This document shows, in pieces, positions 1 through 20,950 of a stretch of 64,000 nt of DNA (its first letter is position 1; every line of letters begins with the position of its first letter). The notes under the pieces were generated by a model. That model saw only the letters and a program-made list of their open reading frames with translations, was not told the DNA's origin and did no database searches. The stretch is from Nematostella vectensis. Its lineage: Eukaryota; Cnidaria; Anthozoa; Actiniaria; Edwardsiidae. A program made the position numbers and the translations under genes. Where the stretch lies: the NCBI RefSeq assembly GCF_932526225.1, contig NC_064040.1:5019681-5083680 (forward strand), in the 5' to 3' direction.

Positions 1-1574
1 AAAGAGAAAATATAAAGTGAAAAGAATACCATAAAAGTAATAGCTCAGGCATGGTTAGGCGATTCTACAAAAAGAAGAGACCCCATCAACATGCTACTAC
101 ATTTACATCCACACTAGCTATTTGCTGGTAACTAGAACAGAGAATTCAACGTCAAATACTCACTGATTCTGTTAGTCCTGGGTCCTTCTCTAAAAACTGA
201 ACTACGCAGTAGGCAAGCTAAGACAAAAATAGGATAATTGTTTTTCAATCGAAAATTTATTAGTTGGAGGCTGTCAGTAAGATCTGTGAATAGCAATACC
301 ATGATCACATCTGATTCTTTTGTTTTCCGAGGGATAATTACTAGGAAAATTCCCTCGAAAACAATAAATGGTTCTAAATTTCCCTCATGCACAAATGATG
401 AGGGAGATTTAGTTTCTAAATTTCTCTTATCAATTAATAATGAGAAAATTTAGAAAGAGAAAAAATAATTTTTTCTTCTAATTTTCCCTTTATATCAGTG
501 CTTGAGAGAAATTTGGAACCAAGCTGCTTGTCTTCTAGATTCAACCAGGGAAACAAATAGAAGGCAGCTTCTTGATAAGTACAGGAACTGACACAACTTC
601 CCCATCCTGAGCCAATTTTGCTCAAAGTTTTGGTTCTTTTAAGAAATTTAGCAAAACAAAAGAAGCCTAAACTTAACTTGCAATATAAAAAAACAGCCAG
701 ATATTGCCCAGCCCCCCTCCCCTGCAAAAATAACACCCCCACCCCACCTCCCCTAAAAAAGCAGCGAAATTTGCCATTTCTTCTGTGAAATTTCGATTTT
801 CGTCCACAACTTTTGCCTCAAAATTTCCGCATATTTGAAAACTTTTTCCGCATCCTGTCAGAGGCCCTGACTGTAGAGCTGATCAAATTTTTATGTAAAT
901 ACTTTTGAATGTGTGAAAATTTAATTTCAGATTGTTTGTGCAATTAAAATAGGGTGTTCCCTAGAGAGGTAAAAAGTCACAATGCATTCAAAGGCACCAA
1001 TTCATTAAACAGTGTTGGCTCATCAAACTTAAGATTACTCATAGTTTTCAGTTTATTTCCTTGGTTATAATGGTATTACACTAAGTTATAGCATGGCATC
1101 TCGGGAAATTTAGCCATTTAATGTCCCCTCATCCTCTGGATGTATAGTTAACATCAACTAATCATATCTTGGGTGCAGGGACATTAACAATCACTAAATT
1201 TCCCTTGTGCCATGCTATACCTTATGTATAATAAATGTGCAAACAAGAATTACCAAAAATGTTAAAGTGTTAAAATGTGTTAATAAAAACCTTTATTGAT
1301 TCTAAAAAAAATTCAATCTTGAGGAAGCAAATATTCTCGTCAACAGTACATATTGATGAAGCAACGGCAAATTTCAATGTTTACTTTTCCGTAACAGTAT
1401 GGTTTTTTTGTTATTTGAAGCAAAAAAGTCATGTAGAAGTGAATATTCTCAAAAGGAAAAGCCAAGGATTAAAAATTACAGCCCTCCAAAACACTCCACT
1501 TTTTAACATTTTTCAAAGTTTCACAAAAGTAACAGAATACATCACAGTGAGGTGCATGGCAATGTTCTTCCTAC
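1..1574. other. B56 intron sequence, no exon seen
   Basis: This stretch lies 3' of the last visible B56 exon. It is AT-rich. I looked on the minus strand for the conserved continuation of the B56 fold and did not find it. A C-rich patch near 712-751 resembles the dispersed C-tract repeats seen elsewhere in the window. No other gene is supported. Confidence 0.6.
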
Positions 1575-11122
<9,548 letters not shown>

Positions 11123-11279
11123 CTTAAAATGATTATCGCAGCTATATATAGAGTGTCATAACGGCAAACAAAAGGTGATATTACGAAGCAAAGTCGAGAT
11201 CGTTTTAACCCGTAGCATCCATGTTGCTTCTTGCTTGTGCTGTGGAACCGTACACTAGAGCTTTGGCGCAAGCTGTGAT

Positions 11280-11310
11280 CTGAATGCTGATTGGCTGGCG
11301 GCCATGAACA
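11280..11310 (-). promoter_or_regulatory. Inverted CCAAT motif upstream of the B56 start
   Basis: ATTGG at 11290-11294 reads CCAAT on the minus strand, about 170 bp upstream of the B56 ATG (11122). The spacing fits an NF-Y-type promoter element. It is a short motif and could be chance. The TA-rich stretch at 11140-11150 is too close to the ATG to be a useful TATA box. Confidence 0.3.
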
Positions 11311-11555
11311 TTTGAGGCAACCATGTGACGTACGGTTGAAGCTCTACACAGAAGGCTTTTTTTTTGCATCGCACAAAAAAAACACAGGCCTGCGGAAGCT
11401 TAAAAGCGGGAAAAAGCCGACAAAAAGTTACTAAATCATTTTTTTGTATACGTAAAAAACACCAAGCTTGTCCAGCCACCATCATAATTTTTTATGCACC
11501 TAGACGTCTACAGGAGGAAGCGATAACCTTTTTTTCAAAATATGGAATAAAAATG

Positions 11556-12304
11556 TATGGCACCAAGAGAACATAAGATAAGAGAGGGACACTTTGGTAT
11601 TACCCCCGCGCGCGCCATGTCGATTCCGAATCCGGCTATTTTTAGTAACCACCACCCCACCACTGCGCGTGAGCATTTTTACTCACCCTACCCCCGCGCT
11701 TTGGCATTTACATCTTGTTGTTTGCCGCTGTTTGTGACTTGAAACCGAAAAAAAAACACCCTATTTGCACAAATACCAACGAAAATTTCATTCTAGCATC
11801 AAGGATACGGACAGTTGCAGTTTATTAAGGGGATGTAGTACTTCGAGGATTGCAAGATTTCCAAAACCAGACTTCATTCAAAATCAAAAGCGGAAAACCT
11901 CGTGCTTCAATCACCGTTTTTGCTCTAACTTGCTGCTTCTCCGTGGTTTCTCAACATTCATTATCTTCCTAATGGTCAAACGAAATCTGTAAGTTAGACA
12001 TTAGATATAATATTGATTTTTGTGAGTATTCCGGTGAATTGAGAAGGGATCCAAGAAAATACATTTCATAATACTATCCTTGTAGCGAGGGAATGCATTT
12101 TTGTGATGATCAAAGCCAGTAAGCTGATCTGTGCTTTTGTAATAGTGAGAAAATAAAGAAGGAGATGTTACTGTACTTCTTTGATGTCGTTATTATTATA
12201 TGTTATATTATTATGTTGTTATTATACAAGCTGGAAACGGGATTTGAATCAAGCGCGGTAAAACCAAAGTGTCCCTCTCTTATCTTATGCTCTCTTGGTG
12301 GCAC
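11556..12304. mobile_element. ~750-bp element with ~45-bp terminal inverted repeats
   Basis: The left end (from about 11556) contains CACCAAGAGAACATAAGATA then AGAGAGGGACACTTTGGT. The right end (to about 12304) carries the reverse complement with a few mismatches. The interior has no transposase; its short open frames look random. This is a non-autonomous DNA transposon sitting just upstream of the B56 gene. A short related piece (AGAGAGGACACTTTGGGC) appears near 28000. Confidence 0.7.
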
Positions 12305-12383
12305 GTAATATATTGCTCAACTTCGACACCCCATCAAACCTACTATTGCAGTTTCCCTTTTTTCCTCTTACGCAGAAATAGAG

Positions 12384-12650
12384 TTGAAGACAGACAGACA
12401 GACGGGGATAGATACACGGACAGACGGGGATAGATACACGGACAGACGGGGATAGATATACGGACAGACGGGGATAGATACACGGACAGACGGGGATAGA
12501 TACACGGACAGACGGGGATAGATACACGGACAGACGGGGATAGATACACGGACAGACGGGGATAGATACACGGACAGACGGGGATAGATACACGGACAGA
12601 CGGATACACGGACAGACGGATACACGGACAGACGGGAGCGGAAGGGACAG
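12384..12650. repeat. 22-bp minisatellite passing into a shorter-unit array
   Basis: About nine near-perfect copies of ACAGACGGGGATAGATACAC plus GG, then shorter CAGACGGATACACGGA units to about 12640. A purine-rich GACAGAGAGA tail follows. Twenty-two is not a multiple of three, so all three minus-strand frames stay open with Ser/Pro/Val-rich nonsense translations. Confidence 0.9.
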
Positions 12651-12884
12651 ACAGGCGGAGAGATGGACAGGAGAGACGGATCGCGGCCCGACCGAGAGAT
12701 GGACAGAAGAGAGGGACAGAGAGAGAGGAAGATACACGGAGATATAGATAAACGGGAGAGATGTCCACCCCCCAAGAAAAATCCTGGGTACGGGCCGGAA
12801 AACTCAAGGAAAACTCGCGTTTTACCAGACTAAAAATTTCAGTTTTCCTACTTGATCACTGTAGCATTTGACGATAATGCGCGT

Positions 12885-13110
12885 TTTTCCTACAGGATTA
12901 TTTCGGAAAATTCCAGTTTTCTCAGCTTTTTCTGTATAGGATTATTCCAGATAATTAGAGTTTTCCCAACCTTTTTTCCTACAGGATTATTCGAGTTTTC
13001 CATGCATTTTCCCAACAGGATTATTCGAGTTTTCGAAGCATTTTCTTTTCAGGATTATTCCTTCAGAATTCGGGTTTTCTCCGCTCTTTCCCCGCTGGAT
13101 CATCAACCTT
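12885..13110. repeat. Degenerate repeats built on GGATTATTC...TTTTC
   Basis: Five or six irregularly spaced blocks share CAGGATTATTCGAGTTTTC, spaced by T-rich segments of 35-55 bp. This looks like an old, decayed tandem array. No gene or element was recognised here. Confidence 0.6.
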
Positions 13111-13469
13111 TAACATTTCGTTTCTCAGAGTTGTCTATGTATTTAAAGATAGCCAACACATTCTTTATAAAATCGTAATTTTACAACATAGCATATAAAT
13201 AGTATCTTGAAAACTTTTCCTGCCTAAAATCCTATCTACTATAAAATATTCCGACTTTGAATAAACAGTATGCCAATAAAATCGTTCATATTAAATAATA
13301 ACCTGTAATCGCTCTCAAATAAGTATTTTAACTATATATAATTGAAACGTAAAAACAAACCTTATCGCTTATAAGCTCCTTATTTCTAGTAACAATAATA
13401 ATAATATAATTTTTGTATAAAAAGTACTTCTCTAAAACAACATTCGATAAAAAGTAATTTAATGAGCAT

Positions 13470-14463
13470 TAACCCATTGACTCCTGGCTTTTTTGGAGCT
13501 GAATTTACAAAAAAACAGACTGAAAATAGATACCCCCCCCTATTCTGAGTTTTATACAGCCCGTCAAAGTCAAACACAGCTGCACCTAGTCAGCGGTATC
13601 CAAGCTTTCCAACAGTGCTTTGCGGTCCCCACTTTTAATCCCTCGTCGTTGTGCTGAAGCCAGCACAAGTTGATGGTTGCTTGTATTTTTCATCAAAAAT
13701 AAAGCTATGAGCATATTAGGAGAGTGTCTCAGGACATCATGAAGTCTTTTGGGGCATAATTGAGTGCTTTGCTTATGGATATTTGCAAGCAAAGGTGGAT
13801 TCATGATGATTTTTTTCTTGTTTGGCTTTGCCCGGATGAGAAAATAATTTTCTAATGAATCACCACAGCTCTCCTAAATGCTGTCTTTTCTGAAACCAAA
13901 TTGATTCCAAAATTGTTTACACTGCTATTCTGGGTCTGTATGACCTGGAATTGATTTGTTTGGCTTCGGGGTGAAAAGACCATCTGACTTTGGGGAGAGG
14001 AGTGTTGACTGGCCCTCCCCTTGTGAATTTTCCCCTGGATCTCCCAGAATGCTTTGCAATACGTAAAGATATTTTCGTGGTTGTACAATCCTTCAAGGAA
14101 TGGACATTGTGTTTTGAGGCCAAGGAAATGTACCTGGAGGATCAGAATAAAGGTATCTATTTGTGTCTTGAGCTGTGTTTGCTGATCTCTCTCCCTTTTG
14201 TGGTATTTTGAGCGTTTTATTGAGAGGGGTGATTCTGCTTTTCTCTCCTTGTTCGATTTGAGATTTGTCAAAGAACCTGTGCTATTATTTGGCTTAAGAG
14301 TAGATGCCAACACCTTGGTTGGATGCATATCTGCAAGACCATTTATCCCTTAGACTGATGCCTGAGTATCTTCATCTTGTTGTGTTTATTTTGAATTTAT
14401 GAATTTTTTGGGTTGTGGGTACTTCCCAAAGCCGGTACAGGCCGGTTGAGGGGTCAATGTGTT
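13470..14463. mobile_element. TTAA-flanked, piggyBac-type element (~1 kb)
   Basis: The left end reads TTAACCCATTGACTCCTGG. The right end, read inward, is TTAACACATTGACCCCTCA. Both ends therefore have TTAA targets and related inverted termini, as piggyBac-superfamily elements do. An interior minus-strand frame of 158 codons (14328-13852), rich in Lys/Ser/Gln, has no recognisable transposase motif. The element is probably non-autonomous, or carries a decayed or accessory frame. Confidence 0.55.
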
Positions 14464-15042
14464 AATAAATAAATAAATACCACAGTATGAGAGTTCAAAA
14501 AGAAAGTTCTTTTCTGAATAGAACAGGTTTACAACTGCAGTGAGCACCCGTGTATAAGAACGTGTTAACCTAAAATGTTGAACAACATTGTTGTATAAGA
14601 ACCTATTAGGCCAATCATTTGGAGCAGGTTCATAATTTTAGAGATAAGGATGGCCAGAAAAAAAGAAGAAAAATTAGAATACTTTTTTACAATTAATTTA
14701 TCTACATCAATAAGTCTGCCAGACAATGTTACCATAACTTTATATGAAAATAAGAATCTACTATATAAGGGAAAGAGCCTATAGTAAATAGCCTTAAATA
14801 TAACTGAGCACGTCTTATACAGCTCAGAATATTTCCTTTTCTGGAAACACAAATATGGCGGCCTAAATGGATTATGACGTCATCATTCAAGCCCCTCGCC
14901 TTTTTCCGCCGGGAAGATATATTTTTCGCTTTAAAAGCTTTTTCCCGTCGATGTTTCCAATTGTAGAGCAGCCAGTGTGTTAGGTCATTTTTCCAAGATA
15001 TCTCGTGCAAGGCTTTGAAGCGATGGAGTAAAAATAAGGAAA

Positions 15043-15791
15043 ATGGTGAGTATTTATTCGATGGGAATTGGAGCTCTGCAGCGCCATGTTTGACCAAATT
15101 CGAACCCAAACACATGTAGAAATTTGCCAAGATATCTCTACAATAATTTTTCTGGGCTTAGAAAAAATTATTCTGAGAATAAGGGGTTATGTAGCTTTCG
15201 AAATCGGTATGTCTATATATGGGACGCGACGCCAGTTGCTGGGACGTTTGGTTTCTTTAAAAAATATCGTGTTGAGCTATGCACATCACCGACATAAGTA
15301 TAGGAAACAAGGGCCCTCCTTACACTGTCAAGTGGACTGCTTCGTTTAATAGCTAGCCTAGCCGTATTTATTGGTATCATTTTTTAATTTTTCTGGCTGA
15401 TTTTAAAACCAGAAATCTTATACAGCGCTGCCAAAGTTTATTATTTAATAGATAAAATTAGTAAAAATAAAATAAAATTAGTGTGTGAGTGCTGTATTCA
15501 GTTGGCTCCTCTGCAATAAGGCCATCATAAATAATATGCTACTGTACTCTATAAATCAAATTGAAAAGAAACCCCTTCCTCTTTTCTTAATATAATTGTT
15601 ACAATTTATTTCAGATATTGACCATGGCAAAAAAGATGAAGATAAGTAAATATATAAGGATGGACAGAGAGATCATTGAATTTTCTCCTTTGTATTCCAC
15701 TCTTAGTGATAAAAAAACTTATACTATTCTTTTTTTGGAATATTTGTTTTATTTGTTCAAGCTATGTGTTATTGACTATTACACTTTTTGA
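15043..15791 (+). CDS. Candidate small two-exon gene (59 aa), unrecognised
   Basis: An exon appears to end immediately after the start codon: AAAATG at 15040-15045 followed by GTGAGT. The next acceptor, TTTATTTCAG, ends at 15614 and opens a frame from 15615 to a stop at 15789-15791. The product would begin MILTMAKKMKISKYIRMDRE and end in a Leu/Phe/Tyr-rich stretch. A start codon alone at the end of exon 1 is typical of some short housekeeping genes, and the 5' leader contains a short upstream ATG-TAG-like frame. I do not recognise the protein. An alternative donor (ATAAGTAAA, about 15640) would skip most of the frame. Confidence 0.22.
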
Positions 15792-15821
15792 AAGTATGGT
15801 TACAAGCTGACTCCCAGTTCT

Positions 15822-18800
15822 GTAGCACATGCACTCCCCCACAACCTCCCCCATGGGACACATGCACTTCCCCACAACCTCAACCATGGGACACATGTAC
15901 TTCCCCACAACCTCCCCAATGGGACACATGCACTCCCCCACAACCTCCCCCATGGGACACATGCACTTCCCCACAACCTCTCCCATGGGACACATGCACT
16001 TCCCCACAACCTCCCCCATGGGACACATGCACTTCCCCACAACCTCCCCCATGGGACACATGCACTTCCCCACAACCTCCCCCATGTGACACATGCACTC
16101 CCCCACAACCTCTCCCATGGGACACATGCACTTCCCCACAACCTCCCCCATGGGACACATGCACTTCCCCACAACCTCCCCCATGGGACACATGCACTCC
16201 CCCACAACCTCCCCCATGGGACACATGCACTCCCCCACAACCTCCCCCATGGGGCACATGCACTTCCCCACAACCTCTCCCATGTGACACATGCACTCCC
16301 CCACAACCTCCCCCATGGGACACATGCACTCCCCCACAACCTCTCCCATGGGACACATGCACTTCCCCACAACCTCTCCCATGTGACACATGCACTTCCC
16401 CACAACCTCTCCCATGGGACACATGCACTCCCCAACAACCTCCCCCATGGGACACATGCACTCCCCAACAACCTCCCCCATGGGGCACATGCACTCCCCC
16501 ACAACCTCTCCCATGGGACACATGCACTTCCCCACAACCTCCCCCATGGGACACATGCACTTCCCCACAACCTCTCCCATGGGACACATGCACTTCCCCA
16601 CAACCTCCCCCATGGGACACATGCACTCCCCCACAACCTCTCCCATGGGACACATGCACTCCCCAACAACCTCCCCCATGGGGCACATGCACTCCCCCAC
16701 AACCTCTCCCATGGGACACATGCACTTCCCCACAACCTCCCCCATGGGACACATGCACTCCCCCACAACCTCTCCCATGGGACACATGCACTTCCCCACA
16801 ACCTCCCCCATGGGACACATGCAGTTCCCCACAACCTCTCCCATGGGACACATGCACTTCCCCAACAACCTCCCCCATGGGGCACATGCACTCCCCCACA
16901 ACCTCTCCCATGGGACACATGTACTTCCCCACAACCTCCCCCATGGGACACATGCACTCCCCCACAACCTCCCCCATGGGACACATGCACTCCCCCACAA
17001 CCTCCCCCATGGGACACATGCACTTCCCCACAACCTCCCCCATGGGACACATGCACTCCCCCACAACCTCCCCCATGGGACACATGCACTCCCCCACAAC
17101 CTCTCCCATGGGACACATGCACTCCCCCACAACCTCCCCCATGGGACACATGCACTTCCCCACAACCTCCCCCATGGGGCACATGTACTTCCCCACAACC
17201 TCCCCCATGGGACACATGCACTTCCCCACAACCTCCCCCATGGGACACATGCACTCCCCCACAACCTCCCCCATGGGACACATGCACTCCCCCACAACCT
17301 CCCCCATGGGACACATGCACTTCCCCACAACCTCCCCCATGGGACACATGCACTCCCCCACAACCTCCCCCATGGGACACATGCACTCCCCCACAACCTC
17401 CCCCATGGGGCACATGCACTTCCCCACAACCTCCCCCATGTGACACATGCACTCCCCCACAACCTCCCCCATGGGACACATGCACTCCCCAACAACCTCC
17501 ATGGGACACATGCACTTCCCCACAACCTCCCCCATGTGACACATGCACTCCCCCACAACCTCCCCCATGGGACACATGCACTTCCCCACAACCTCTCCCA
17601 TGGGACACATGCACTTCCCCACAACCTCTCCCATGGGACACATGCACTTCCCCACAACCTCCCCCATGGGACACATGCACTCCCCCACAACCTCCCCCAT
17701 GGGACACATGCACTCCCCCACAACCTCCCCCATGGGGCACATGCACTTCCCCACAACCTCCATGGGACACATGCACTCCCCAACAACCTCCATGGGACAC
17801 ATGCACTTCCCCACAACCTCCCCCATGTGACACATGCACTCCCCCACAACCTCTCCCATGGGACACATGCACTTCCCCACAACCTCCCCCATGTGACACA
17901 TGCACTCCCCCACAACCTCCCCCATGGGACACATGTACTTCCCCACAACCTCTCCCATGGGACACATGTACTTCCCCACAACCTCCCCCATGGGACACAT
18001 GCACTCCCCCACAACCTCCCCCATGGGACACATGCACTCCCCCACAACCTCTCCCATGGGGCACATGCACTTCCCCACAACCTCTCCCATGGGACACATG
18101 CACTCTCCCACAACCTCTCCCATGGGACACATGTACTTCCCCACAACCTCTCCCATGGGACACATGCACTTCCCCACAACCTCTCCCATGTGACACATGC
18201 ACTTCCCCACAACCTCCCCCATGGGACACATGCACTTCCCCACAACCTCTCCCATGGGACACATGTACTTCCCCACAACCTCTCCCATGGGACACATGTA
18301 CTTCCCCACAACCTCCCCCATGGGACACATGCACTCCCCCACAACCTCTCCCATGGGACACATGTACTTCCCCACAACCTCTCCCATGGGACACATGTAC
18401 TTCCCCACAACCTCCCCCATGGGACACATGCACTTCCCCACAACCTCCCCCATGGGACACATGCACTCCCCCACAACCTCCCCCATGGGACACATGCACT
18501 CCCCCACAACCTCCCCCATGGGGCACATGCACTCCCCCACAACCTCCCCCATGGGGCACATGCACTTCCCCACAACCTCTCCCATGGGACACATGCACTC
18601 CCCCACAACCTCTCCCATGGGACACATGCACTTCCCCACAACCTCTCCCATGTGACACATGCACTTCCCCACAACCTCCCCCATGGGGCACATGCACTTC
18701 CCCACAACCTCCCCCATGGGACACATGCACTCCCCCACAACCTCCCCCATGGGGCACATGCACTTCCCCACAACCTCTCCCATGGGACACATGCACTTCC

Positions 18801-19895
18801 CCACAACCTCTCCCATGGGGCACATGCACTTCCCCACAACCTCCCCCATGTGACACATGCACTCCCCCACAACCTCTCCCATGGGACACATGTACTTCCC
18901 CACAACCTCTCCCATGGGACACATGTACTTCCCCACAACCTCCCCCATGGGACACATGCACTCCCCCATGGGACACATGCAGTTCCCCACAACCTCCCCC
19001 ATGGGACACATGCACTCCCCCACAACCTCTCCCATGGGACACATGCACTTCCCCACAACCTCCCCCATGGGACACATGCAGTTCCCCACAACCTCTCCCA
19101 TGGGACACATGCACTTCCCCAACAACCTCCCCCATGGGGCACATGCACTCCCCCACAACCTCTCCCATGGGACACATGTACTTCCCCACAACCTCCCCCA
19201 TGGGACACATGCACTCCCCCACAACCTCCCCCATGGGACACATGCACTCCCCCACAACCTCCCCCATGGGACACATGCACTTCCCCACAACCTCCCCCAT
19301 GGGACACATGCACTCCCCCACAACCTCCCCAATGGGACACATGCACTCCCCCACAACCTCCCCCATGGGACACATGCAGTTCCCCACAACCTCCCCCATG
19401 GGACACATGCACTTCCCCACAACCTCTCCCATGGGACACATGCACTTCCCCACAACCTCCCCCATGGGACACATGCACTTCCCCACAACCTCCCCCATGG
19501 GACACATGCACTCCCCCACAACCTCCCCAATGGGACACATGCACTCCCCCACAACCTCCCCCATGGGACACATGCAGTTCCCCACAACCTCCCCCATGGG
19601 ACACATGCACTTCCCCACAACCTCTCCCATGGGACACATGCACTTCCCCACAACCTCCCCCATGGGACACATGCACTTCCCCACAACCTCCCCCATGGGA
19701 CACATGCACTTCCCCACAACTTCCCCCATGGGGCACATGCACTTCCCCACAACTTCCCCCATGGGACACATGCACTCCCCCACAACCTCCCCCATGGGAC
19801 ACATGCACTCCCCCACAACCTCCCCTATGGGACACATGCACTTCCCCACAACCTCCCCCATGGGACACATGCACTTCCCCACAACCTTCCCATGT
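15822..19895. repeat. 33-bp minisatellite, ~120 copies (4.1 kb)
   Basis: The unit is CCCCACAACCTCCCCCATGG plus GACACATGCACTT. Common variants are CTC/CTT, TCTCCC/CCCCCC, GGGACAC/GGGGCAC/TGACAC and GCACT/GTACT/GCAGT. Each unit carries CCATGG. Because the unit is 33 bp with few stops, several frames on both strands stay open for over 1,000 codons. These are artefacts of the repeat, with no sequence outside it. A few partial units (for example 17490-17510, 17755-17800, 18957-18975) break the frames. Larger blocks have been copied; see findings. Confidence 0.97.
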
Positions 19896-20345
19896 TACAC
19901 ATGTACCCCCACTCCCACCCCCTGGTACATGAGGTACAGCCAACGACATTCTTTGAAAGTGAAAAGAGAGCATCGAAAGAAGATGTGCTGTGTACAAATT
20001 CATTTTATATAAATACTCGTCTAGGCCATAACATGTCATAACAAGTTGTGTTGTCGTCCGCTGCAAACTTATCTAAACCTACACATTTTTCATCTACAAA
20101 TGCAACGGTTTAAGCATACAAACATAAAAATCAAATAATAAACAAATATTATGACAATCTTGATGCCTTTCTGTTTTTATGTCGGGGGCTAGGGCCCCTA
20201 TAAAATGCACAACAATGCAGTTGTTGTCCCTTCATAGTCCCTATGAACTTTGCTGTTACGAGAAAACTATAACTAATGCGCACAACCTTGACGTTCTTCT
20301 AGTTTTATCATACATACAGATAGACCTATATAGGCATATAACTGT

Positions 20346-20855
20346 TTACTTTTTAGCGGCCGCCTTTGCTGGCTTTTTTAGAGACTTCTTTGCTCGAACA
20401 ACTTTAGGTTTTTTAGGAGACGCTGCTTTCGACTTCTTTCCTCTCTTGGCTTTAGCAGGCTTAGCCGTTTTTTTACCTGCTGCTTTTGGAGTCTCCCCCG
20501 CTTTTGTTTTATCATTTGGGGCGGTTTTCTTCACAGACGGTGCTGGTTTCTTTGCTGATTTCTTCGCTGGCGTTTTCTTCGGTGCTGCTTTAGCCGGTGT
20601 CGCAGCTCTAAGTTTGAAGGAACCGGCGGCTCCCTTTCCCTTATTGTGGACTAAAGTCCCCTCTGGTGCAGAGGCTCGCTTCAAAGCCTGGTTCAGCATC
20701 GTGTGGTGGTGTTTATTCTCTGTCAGGTTAAATTCCTTGACGATGTATTTATTGATAGCTTGCCGAGATGCCCCCTTTCCACCAAGGTTTTTAACTGCAC
20801 TGCTTATCATATCGACGTACTTTGGGTGGGTAGGGGTATCCGTTTTCGTTGCCAT
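20346..20855 (-). CDS. Linker histone H1
   Basis: A single-exon gene of 169 codons. H1 binds the nucleosome dyad and linker DNA and compacts chromatin in the nucleus. Residues about 10-82 form the winged-helix globular domain: HPKYVDMISSAVKNLGGKG, SRQAINKYIVKEFNL, LNQALKRASAPEGTLVHNKG and GAAGSFKL are classic H1/H5 motifs. The rest is a Lys/Ala/Pro-rich tail with SPKKPK-type and AKK repeats ending AAAKK. The absence of introns is usual for replication-dependent histones, but no canonical 3' histone stem-loop was spotted, so a replacement-type H1 is possible. The start is fixed by the first in-frame ATG and the TATA motif upstream. Confidence 0.95.
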   Translation of the reverse strand: MATKTDTPTHPKYVDMISSAVKNLGGKGASRQAINKYIVKEFNLTENKHHHTMLNQALKRASAPEGTLVHNKGKGAAGSFKLRAATPAKAAPKKTPAKKSAKKPAPSVKKTAPNDKTKAGETPKAAGKKTAKPAKAKRGKKSKAASPKKPKVVRAKKSLKKPAKAAAKK

Positions 20856-20894
20856 TGTTTTTGCGAGTTTTTGACCGAATATTCCACTGCACGA

Positions 20895-20950
20895 ACCAAA
20901 AATTTATAGCGGTCGAAAAACGTCAACAAAGTTGACCTGTTTATATAGTT
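20895..20950 (-). promoter_or_regulatory. H1 core promoter: TATA motif and GTCAAC palindrome
   Basis: TATAAATT (minus strand, 20908-20901) lies about 46 bp upstream of the H1 ATG, a spacing that allows a very short 5' leader. Just upstream, 20922-20936 is the perfect interrupted palindrome GTCAACAAAGTTGAC, followed by a second TATA-like run (TATATAAACA) near 20940. Together they look like a compact histone promoter with a dimer-type binding site. Confidence 0.55.

Noticed and set aside
1-1574. A further B56 exon in the first 1.5 kb
   Set aside because: No minus-strand segment matches the conserved sequence following the last exon seen; open frames there are unrelated.
11140-11150. TATA box for B56 (GCTATATATAG)
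   Set aside because: Only about 20-30 bp from the start codon, too close to leave a 5' leader.
15762-20066. Very long open frames (over 1,000 codons) on both strands
   Set aside because: They are translations of the 33-bp array in frames without stops. They show no non-repeat domain, no splice logic and equal openness in several frames.
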